Source: Okeania sp. KiyG1 (GTDB lineage Bacteria; Cyanobacteriota; Cyanobacteriia; Cyanobacteriales; Microcoleaceae). Taken from it: a stretch of DNA of 64,000 bases. Below are positions 57,728 to 64,000 of this stretch, piece by piece. The notes under the pieces were generated by a model. It did not search any database. It saw only the letters and a program-made list of their open reading frames with translations, and was not told the origin of the DNA. How positions within the stretch are numbered: the first letter of the stretch is position 1; each line of letters starts with the position of its first letter. The translations under genes were made by a program, and so were the position numbers. Where the stretch lies: positions 62,001 to 126,000 of the forward strand of contig NZ_BLZO01000058.1 of the NCBI RefSeq assembly GCF_014132355.1. Direction: 5' to 3'.

Positions 57728-58364
57728 TTTATCTTGAGATTTGAGAATTTTTTATTATCTTTATCTGTGGCGGGCTTAATACCCCACCGTCATTTCAGTT
57801 ATCAGTTATCAGTTATCAGTGCCTCTAACTGGACCATTGGGATTGAAATACAGAATCTTCTTTTTTTTATCCTCTTAGAAGAGGAGGCTTCATTAATTGA
57901 TAATGGATAATGAATAATGGATAATTACCTCGGGTGTTAACTGTTAACAGAAATGGAATTGAATATCAGGAAATCTGATTTCTTCTCTTGGTCGATGGTC
58001 GGCCAGCTCCGAGACCTCGCCATCCCACCCAACGGGTGCGCTGCGAAGATAGAACTCCGTTCCGCTGTCGCGTTTCGCGTCAGCGTTGCGAAGCAAACGA
58101 CCGCTTTTTTCTCCTTAAAAGGAGAGGCTTTAAACCAAATGGGGATTAATTATTAATTATCAATTATCAATTATCAATTATCCATTGGTAACTACCCAAA
58201 ATTTTCGGTCAAGGAGGGTGCTTAAAATTGTTTGGGGCGATCAGACACACGCGTGGGCGGTCGTTGACTATACCCATGCAATTTTCCCTTCTGCCTTCTT
58301 CAAGATTAGGCCGGACAATATAGTTAACTTTACTTTACTTGAGTAGAAACAGAGAACAGCTTAA
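57728..58364. other. Repeat-filled gap between pipY and pipX
   Basis: TTATCAG heptamers (57795-57820), CCTCTTAGAAGAGGAGGC near 57870, a mosaic of palindromic repeats (GGTCGGCCAGCTCC, CGCGTTTCGCGTCAGCG) at about 57990-58110, and TATCAATTATCAATTA (58150-58185). No gene; the frame at 57953-58156 is translated repeat. Confidence 0.65.
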
Positions 58365-58634
58365 TTATTGAAAAGTATTTTTGTGAACTGTCTGAAGTTT
58401 TTGGTATTCAACTGCTGGACCATTTCGACGCAGTTGGCGGAGGCGTATTTCCACCATTAAACGTGCATCTGAGCGGCCTAAAGGTTCAAATTTAATACCT
58501 CCTATTCCATTTGTCACTAAAAAAAATAAGCGTTGAGCATAGAGAGTCGTAAACAATTCTTTGTTATCCTCAACTAAGCACACCCTGTATAAAAGGCCAA
58601 AGTTAGGATGGTTCATGTAAGTTTCGTTAGTCAT
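58365..58634 (-). CDS. pipX: PII-interacting NtcA coactivator PipX
   Basis: Encodes 89 aa, exactly PipX size. MTNETYMNHPNFGLLYRVCL, VEDNKELFTTLYAQRLFFLV and EPLGRSDARLMVEIRLRQLR match the PipX Tudor-like domain and C-terminal helices; the ending YQKLQTVHKNTF is also typical. PipX swaps between PII (GlnB) and the nitrogen regulator NtcA according to 2-oxoglutarate and energy state. Placed ahead of pipY, as in other cyanobacteria. I see no clear NtcA box upstream. Confidence 0.96.
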   Translation of the reverse strand: MTNETYMNHPNFGLLYRVCLVEDNKELFTTLYAQRLFFLVTNGIGGIKFEPLGRSDARLMVEIRLRQLRRNGPAVEYQKLQTVHKNTFQ

Positions 58635-58995
58635 TTAGGCTTAAAAATCAGCAGATAATGACAGGATTTTTAAATAACTTAGTGGCCTTTGTCAATTGAA
58701 AGCCCCTAATTGCTTTAGATTTTAGATTTTACAGCTTAACAGATAAATAATGATTTTTGTTTTTTCTGTAAATTATTAAATTCTCTTAGAATTAAATAGA
58801 CCCAGAAAATATATTTTCTGAAATTATAATTATGTAATATTCAACTCGAATATCAACCTATAATTTTTGCTTCAAATTATCAACAATATAAATCAGTGAT
58901 TAAGTATCGCATAGTACTTTATTGAAAGTTTTGCACTTTACTTAAGATAACGATACCAGATAAATAATTATCTATAAAGAATATATAATTTTGTT
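58635..58995. other. Upstream region of pipX, 361 bp
   Basis: AT-rich, without recognisable repeats, in contrast to the other gaps here. It probably holds the pipX promoter, but no specific site can be supported. Confidence 0.4.
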
Positions 58996-60003
58996 TTAAC
59001 TTTGTCCTCCCCAAACTAATCTAACCCACCAGAATAACACTAAGCAAACCAATATTAACCAGTCCCATACCTTTAGCTTTAGATCGTGCCATTCTACTTT
59101 ATGTTGATCGGGAGTTGTAAAACCTCGCACTTTCATTGCACTGGCAATTTGATCTGCTCGTAATAGCAAATTTTCTAATAGTCTTTCTGCTACTATTAAC
59201 CACACCTGAGAAGCTTGTCGCAGTCCTAGTTTTTTCCAGTTAATTGCCCTAGTTCTAACTGAACGAACTAAATTTTGTATCTCCTCTAAAACTAGGGGAA
59301 TAAATCTTAAAGATAAGGTTAAAGTTAAACTTATTTCTGTTACAGGTAAATTTAATTTATTCAGAGGTTGCATTAGGTCTTCTATACCTGCTGTAATTTC
59401 TTCTGCTCCTGTGGTTAAAAGATATAAGTTTGTGCTATAAATCACGGTAAATAATAAGGTGGCAATCCTAATACCTAAATCTACTGAACGACGAGTTATA
59501 GTCAGTGGTCTTTGTTGAAAAAGAACGTACCTATAAGAGGTAGGTTGAGGTAATTCAGTTGGTTTTTGCTGTTGTGTTTCAGAATTTGATTCAGTTGAAG
59601 TTTCTGTTTTTACCAATCCAAAAAAATTGGAAAAATTTTTCGCTTCTGGTTCTGGTGGTAAATTAGTTTGTTCAGCAAAGGTTAGTTCATCTTTTGGTAA
59701 ACGGGGTTGATAGTTAATTGAAAGTCCATCAGGGGCAATAGCTGCACTCATGACAAAAACTAAACAACAAAATGTGAGCAACCAACCCATTTGTTGTTTC
59801 CAAACTCGTAAAGGAATTGAGGCACTAAATGTTAATACAATTAACATAGCTACTAATATTAAACGCCAGATGGAACTACTCAAAACTGGGCTAATTAGAA
59901 AGCTCATTAGCCAGATTAATTTAACTCTAGGGTCGAGTTTATGTAGCCATGTTATGGGTTTTTCTAAGTATAGTCCTAGAGGAAGCGATCGTAGTAAATC
60001 CAT
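58996..60003 (-). CDS. EcfT/CbiQ-family transporter transmembrane protein
   Basis: Encodes 335 aa. Several TM segments (IWLMSFLISPVLSSSIW, LILVAMLIVLTFSASI, LLTFCCLVFVMSAAIA, VWDWLILVCLVLFWW). The EcfT coupling signature ADQIASAMKVRGF lies near residue 290. A hydrophilic, Gln/Thr-rich insert of about 60 residues (near 100-165) separates TM pairs. EcfT/CbiQ proteins link a vitamin- or metal-binding S component to ATPases; none is adjacent, and cyanobacterial orthologs of this stand-alone form have no assigned substrate. Between der and pipX on the same strand. Confidence 0.88.
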   Translation of the reverse strand: MDLLRSLPLGLYLEKPITWLHKLDPRVKLIWLMSFLISPVLSSSIWRLILVAMLIVLTFSASIPLRVWKQQMGWLLTFCCLVFVMSAAIAPDGLSINYQPRLPKDELTFAEQTNLPPEPEAKNFSNFFGLVKTETSTESNSETQQQKPTELPQPTSYRYVLFQQRPLTITRRSVDLGIRIATLLFTVIYSTNLYLLTTGAEEITAGIEDLMQPLNKLNLPVTEISLTLTLSLRFIPLVLEEIQNLVRSVRTRAINWKKLGLRQASQVWLIVAERLLENLLLRADQIASAMKVRGFTTPDQHKVEWHDLKLKVWDWLILVCLVLFWWVRLVWGGQS

Positions 60004-60421
60004 TTTTATTTAGGTTTTATAGCAGGGAATAGGGAATAGGGAATAGGGAATAGGGAACAGGGAATATATAGGAAAAAAGTATTTTTGCAAATATGAGATG
60101 CACCTAAAAAAACTGGCAAATATATTAATCGTTAACTTTAACAATTACCTGTTAATTATCAAAATAATTGGGTCGCGCAACCCCAGGCGAAATGTTTTTG
60201 GAGACTTGCTCAAATCCCCGTTACAAAAACAACTTTTGACTTTTGACTTTTGACTTTTGAATTCTGACTTCGTTTACCTGTTAATTATCAAAATAATTGT
60301 GTCGCGCCACCCTGTCTCTTAAGGCGAGATGTTTTTGGAGGGTTGCTCAAATCCCCGTTACAAAAAAACTTCTAACTTCTAACTTTTGACTTTTGACTTT
60401 TGACTTTTGACTTCGTTAACC
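60004..60421. repeat. Heptamer run and GGGTCGCGCAACCCC-type repeats, copies 4 and 5
   Basis: GGGAATA heptamers (60026-60063). Then two head-to-tail copies of the same repeat, 60151-60280 and 60279-60420, each starting TGTTAATTATCAAAATAATT and ending in TTTTGACTTTTGA runs plus CTTCGTT. The last copy ends directly at the der stop codon. Confidence 0.85.
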
Positions 60422-61783
60422 CTAAACACGAGTTGCTCTATTCACAGTATTATGCTCTACTTCCCTAGCTTTTTTGCCACGCCAAAGTAATCTTATAGGT
60501 GTTCCTGTAAATCCTAAATGTTGACGAAACTGACTTTGTATATAACGACGATAATTATCAGGAAAACGCTTGGGATCGTTCACAAATAAAGCAATTGTTG
60601 GTGGTTTACTTGTCACTTGAGTTCCATAATAAATTTTTCCTTGACGACCCTGACGATTTGTTGGAGGAGAATTCCAACTAACAGCTTCCTCTAAAACTTC
60701 ATTAATCACTGAAGTTGTTACTCGACGCTGATATTCATTGGCAGCATTATCTATTAAATCTAGAATTTTCTCTACTCGTTTTCCTGTAGATGCACTAATA
60801 AAAATCATCTCTGCCCATTCCATAAAATATAGTCGCGACCTTACTTCTTGTTCATAAGTATAAATAGTATAGGCATCCTTTTCCACAGCATCCCATTTAT
60901 TCACCACAATAACGCAAGCTCTACCCTCCTCAATAATTCGATCTGCCAATTTTTGGTCTTGCTCCGTTACCCCATCTAAAGCATCAATTACAAACAGAAC
61001 AACTTCAGTACGACGAATAGCTTTGAAAGCTCTATTAATACCAAAAAATTCTGCACCATATTCCACATTTTTCTTCTTTCTAATACCAGCAGTATCAATC
61101 AAACGGTAAGTTTTTCCATTACGTTCTACCACAGTATCAATAGCATCTCTTGTCGTACCAGAAATAGGACTAACAATTGCACGATTTTCTCCAAGAAATG
61201 CATTTAATAAACTAGATTTACCCACATTAGGACGACCAACAATTGCTACTCTAATCTCATTTGTTTCTGGAATTTCTGCAATAGGTGGTAAATGGGTAAC
61301 TAACTCATCCAATAATTCTCCAGTGCCATTGCCATGAATACCAGAAATGGGATAAGGTTCTCCTAAACCCAATTCCCAAAACATCGCAGCTTGGGTTAGT
61401 CCTTCTGTCAGAGATTCGCACTTATTAACCGCTAGGAGGGTAGGGACAGGTTGTTGACGGAGCCAACTAGCTATTTCTTCATCTCCTCCAGTCATTCCTA
61501 CTTGTCCATCTACTACAAAAATAGCAACACTTGCTTCTGTGAGAGCTGCCATAGCTTGTTCGCGAATTAACGGTAAAAATTCTGTATTATCATCAAATAT
61601 CAAACCTCCTGTATCTACAACTTGAAATTCTCGGTCCCGCCAATATGCATTACGGTAAGTACGATCGCGAGTTATTCCTGGTTCGTCATGGACAATTGCA
61701 TCTTGATTTCCGGCCAAGCGATTCACAATTGTGGACTTTCCCACATTTGGTCTGCCAATAATAGCTACTATAGGTAAGGACAT
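60422..61783 (-). CDS. der: Ribosome-assembly GTPase Der (EngA)
   Basis: Encodes 453 aa. Two tandem G domains: GRPNVGKST (8-16), DTGGL and NKCE; then [10 protein letters not shown] (near 183), [17 protein letters not shown] and NKWD. A C-terminal KH-like domain ends with the basic tail KKAREVEH. Essential for 50S maturation. First G domain starts at residue 5, so the ATG at 61783 is certain. Divergent from the membrane protein at 62175. Confidence 0.98.
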   Translation of the reverse strand: MSLPIVAIIGRPNVGKSTIVNRLAGNQDAIVHDEPGITRDRTYRNAYWRDREFQVVDTGGLIFDDNTEFLPLIREQAMAALTEASVAIFVVDGQVGMTGGDEEIASWLRQQPVPTLLAVNKCESLTEGLTQAAMFWELGLGEPYPISGIHGNGTGELLDELVTHLPPIAEIPETNEIRVAIVGRPNVGKSSLLNAFLGENRAIVSPISGTTRDAIDTVVERNGKTYRLIDTAGIRKKKNVEYGAEFFGINRAFKAIRRTEVVLFVIDALDGVTEQDQKLADRIIEEGRACVIVVNKWDAVEKDAYTIYTYEQEVRSRLYFMEWAEMIFISASTGKRVEKILDLIDNAANEYQRRVTTSVINEVLEEAVSWNSPPTNRQGRQGKIYYGTQVTSKPPTIALFVNDPKRFPDNYRRYIQSQFRQHLGFTGTPIRLLWRGKKAREVEHNTVNRATRV

Positions 61784-62174
61784 AGTTAATTTTAATTAAT
61801 TTAGGGAATAGGGAATAGGGAATAGGGAATAGGTAGGGACGTTGCATGAAACGTCCCTAAAGGTCTTGATTACGGTTCGCCCAAATATCTTAATTCTTAT
61901 GTTGATTCACTAATGCCAATTATTCAAACTTTTATTATAGCAAGAATTTTGTTGAAGCAGGTTTTATATCATGTCTGTTTAATTAGACATCTCCAGAAAA
62001 TAGGGAATCGGAAATAGAGAATAGGGGGAAATAACTGATAATTTCTGTACGATAATTGATTTTATTTTTGATTTTTGGAGATGTCTATTAGTGGTGAAAA
62101 AAATCATCTTCTCACTTCAACGGCAAATCTCTTTTCCTTCTTCTTTCTTCCTTCTTCCTTCTTACTTCTTCCTA
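61784..62174. other. Intergenic region between der and the membrane protein gene
   Basis: GGGAATA heptamers (61803-61834), TAGGGACGTTGCATGAAACG, a half-end ATATCATGTCTG (61966) and TTCCTTCTT repeats just before 62175. The frame upstream of ATG 62175 is translated repeat. Confidence 0.6.
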
Positions 62175-62810
62175 ATGAATACACCAAGTCATGCCATTAT
62201 TAATCTAGCTCTTCTTGCTAAACCACAATTACCGCAAGCTAATCTTGCTATTGTCATAGGTGGAGTTTTACCAGATATTCCAATCTTTATTTTCTACTTT
62301 TGGGCAAAATTTATTGTCCGGTTACCAGAAGCAAAAATTTGGTCAGAAGCCTATTATCAACCATTAATACAAAATTTTGTTGCTACTTTTCATTCTATCC
62401 CTTTAGCGATAATTTTATTACTAATTTCTTACTATTTTGGCTGGGAAATTATGCAAGTTATTTGTATTAGTTTAGTGCTTCATTCTCTGGGTGATTTACC
62501 AGTACATAATAATGATGCTCATAGACATTTTTTCCCTTTAAGTAACTATCGATTTATTAGCCCTATTTCTTATTGGGACCCAAAACATTATGGAACAATT
62601 GTTGCCTTGATAGAAATTTTACTGGTGTTCTTAGCAACTTTGTGGATATTTCCTAGTATTAATTCTGGAATAGGAAAAGTATTGATAGTTCTAGTTAATA
62701 TTTTTATGGTAGTAGTTATATTTATTTTTATCTTCGTTCTTAAACTTTCACCTAAAAATTTTAGTCTGAAGCCTCCTTTTTTAACCCACATTCGGCAGCA
62801 CAAAATATAG
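62175..62810 (+). CDS. Integral membrane protein, YdjM/DUF457-like metal-dependent hydrolase family
   Basis: Encodes 211 aa from ATG 62175 (MNTPSHAIINLALLAKP). The frame is open from 62091, but those 28 codons are the TTCCTTCTT repeat. About four TM segments (IVIGGVLPDIPIFIFYFW; IPLAIILLLISYYFGW; IVALIEILLVFLATLWIF; VLIVLVNIFMVVVIFIFI). Conserved polar residues H6, D37 (GVLPDIP), H (SLVLHSLGDLP), D and H (NNDAHRHFFPLS) resemble the putative metal ligands of YdjM-like membrane hydrolases. Substrate unknown. Confidence 0.75.
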   Translation: MNTPSHAIINLALLAKPQLPQANLAIVIGGVLPDIPIFIFYFWAKFIVRLPEAKIWSEAYYQPLIQNFVATFHSIPLAIILLLISYYFGWEIMQVICISLVLHSLGDLPVHNNDAHRHFFPLSNYRFISPISYWDPKHYGTIVALIEILLVFLATLWIFPSINSGIGKVLIVLVNIFMVVVIFIFIFVLKLSPKNFSLKPPFLTHIRQHKI

Positions 62811-63142
62811 CATAAAAATATTAAGTCAAAAGTTAAAAGTTAAAAGTTAAAAGTTAAAAGTTAAAAGTTAAAAGTTAAAAGTCAAAAGTCAAAAGTCAGA
62901 AAAAAATTATAGTGGTTAATCGGAGTCAACCATTCAGTCATTTCAGTTAACTGATAACTGATAACTAAATATAATTCAAAAGTAAAAAGTAAAAAGTAAA
63001 AAGTAAAAAGTAAAAAAAATTTATAGTGGTTAACCGAAGTCAACCATTCAGTCATTTCAGTTAACTGATAACTGAATTTTCTTGCCTCCTGATTGCAGAA
63101 ATACTGATAACTGATAACTGATAACTGATAACTGATAACTGA
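62811..63142. repeat. Three heptamer families in tandem
   Basis: AAGTTAA/AAAGTCA runs (62822-62900), AAAAGTA runs (62980-63016) and ACTGATA runs (62946-62965, 63063-63145), arranged as two copies of a larger unit sharing TTATAGTGGTTAA.CG and AGTCAACCATTCAGTCATTT. No gene. Confidence 0.9.
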
Positions 63143-64000
63143 TTAAGAACGTCGAATATTAAAACAACACCACTCTCCTCGTTTCCAAAGAGTGGCCACA
63201 ACCCAACCATTTTCTTCCAAAGTATCAGCAATTGATTTAGATTGTTCTAATAAAATCCCACTCAAAACACCCCAAGTTTTAGGTTTAGCGATCGCTTCCA
63301 TACGCGGAATTATATCAATAATTACTTCAGCTAAAATATTACAAACTATACCATCTACCGGACCAGAAGCTAACTTAATTAAATGCTCAATATCCCCATG
63401 TTCAACAATTAATTTTTCAGCCGTTATATCATTTAATTTCCGATTACCAATAGTGGATCTAATTGCTAGTGGGTCAATATCAACTGCATATATCTGACGT
63501 ACTCCTAATAATGCTGCACCAATGGACAAAATACCACTACCACAACCAATATCAGCAATAATAGCTTCTGGGTTAGGTTCCAACCCCAAACGCATTTCCA
63601 ATGACTCCAAACATAACTCTGTAGTAGGATGAGTTCCTGTACCAAAAGCCGCTCCTGGGTCTAAACGAAGAATAATTCTATCTATATTTTCTGGTATATC
63701 TAGCCAAGCAGGATGAATCAGAAAGCGATCGCCAATTTCTTGAGGTTGCCAATATTGTTTCCAACTACTTGCCCAGTCTTCTTCCTCAATTAAATCCCAA
63801 TCTACTGCTGGAATTTGTAAATTCATACATAGGGCATCCTGACGTAAATTTATAGCCAAAGCTGACAAGTCCAACATTTGAGCCTGTTCTTCTGGTATAT
63901 AGGCCAATATCAAACACTGATTATCTTTGACCTGACTTGCAGTACCCCGGCAACCAAAAGTATCTAGACGCCAAGAAATGACTTCCTCCAGATTTGGGTG
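63143..64000 (-). CDS. prmA: Ribosomal protein L11 methyltransferase, 5' end beyond the window
   Basis: 285 codons in the window; the frame stays open to base 64000 ([20 protein letters not shown]), so the true start lies outside. N-terminal recognition region, then [17 protein letters not shown], the SAM motif [26 protein letters not shown] and CNILAEVI. PrmA trimethylates L11. About 15 residues are missing compared with a typical 300-residue PrmA. ACTGATA repeats abut its 3' end. Confidence 0.96.
   Translation of the reverse strand, partial: HPNLEEVISWRLDTFGCRGTASQVKDNQCLILAYIPEEQAQMLDLSALAINLRQDALCMNLQIPAVDWDLIEEEDWASSWKQYWQPQEIGDRFLIHPAWLDIPENIDRIILRLDPGAAFGTGTHPTTELCLESLEMRLGLEPNPEAIIADIGCGSGILSIGAALLGVRQIYAVDIDPLAIRSTIGNRKLNDITAEKLIVEHGDIEHLIKLASGPVDGIVCNILAEVIIDIIPRMEAIAKPKTWGVLSGILLEQSKSIADTLEENGWVVATLWKRGEWCCFNIRRS

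Noticed and set aside
57953-58156. 67-codon plus-strand frame between pipY and pipX
   Set aside because: Mosaic of palindromic repeats; no protein-like conservation expected.

Overview
The window looks like AT-rich chromosomal DNA of a filamentous, repeat-laden cyanobacterium. Evidence: the pipX-pipY-sepF-proC block beside an EcfT/CbiQ-like gene and der, many HIP1 octamers (GCGATCGC), heptameric short tandem repeats, a large pentapeptide-repeat protein, and IS200/IS605-type tnpB genes. The low coding density, AT-richness and abundance of small inverted-repeat elements suggest a Trichodesmium/Okeania-like marine form; that placement is inference.

Layout. 0-2 kb: a one-base-overlapping DUF262 + HEPN pair, probably a conflict/defence module. 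2.2-3.9 kb: a UbiB/ABC1 kinase-like gene. 4.2-4.5 kb: an unexplained, less AT-rich island before a small conserved-looking ORF. 6-11 kb: an McrB-like AAA+ GTPase and a LlaJI-like PD-(D/E)XK nuclease, separated by 2 kb of repeat-filled DNA with an eight-copy 62/64-bp array. 11.5-13.5 kb: a signal-peptide/solute-binding/transmembrane protein followed by a small gene; a 204-bp in-frame tandem duplication joins them, interrupted by a single CAA/TAA difference. Then come a glutamine synthetase 3' remnant and a complete tnpB.

16.4-43.2 kb is the most unusual part: a tandemly expanded, partly decaying locus of TPR proteins with different carbohydrate- or protein-modifying C-termini. There are three TPR-sulfotransferases, one TPR-NodB deacetylase, three TPR-GT61 glycosyltransferases (one broken) and three consecutive GT2 domains that read as one protein apart from two 1-nt slips. 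Between two sulfotransferase genes lies an array of 185-bp units, each a decayed copy of the sulfotransferase 3' end. At least five genes or gene joints in this locus are broken by one-base losses in homopolymer runs, while the housekeeping genes to the right are intact. Inference: the TPR halves act as interchangeable docking modules, and the locus builds or decorates a sulfated surface glycan or glycoprotein.

43-49 kb: an HTH protein, a degraded tnpB carrying in-frame copies of a dispersed small repeat, a pentapeptide-repeat protein, and an eight-copy AT-rich array. 49-64 kb is mostly housekeeping: uvrC, a persulfide-dioxygenase-like MBL protein, an NAD(P)-dependent epimerase-like protein, proC, sepF, pipY, pipX, an EcfT-like gene, der, a membrane protein, and prmA cut by the window end. 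Several families of small TIR elements (MITE-like) fill the gaps. No rRNA, tRNA or CRISPR array was recognised.
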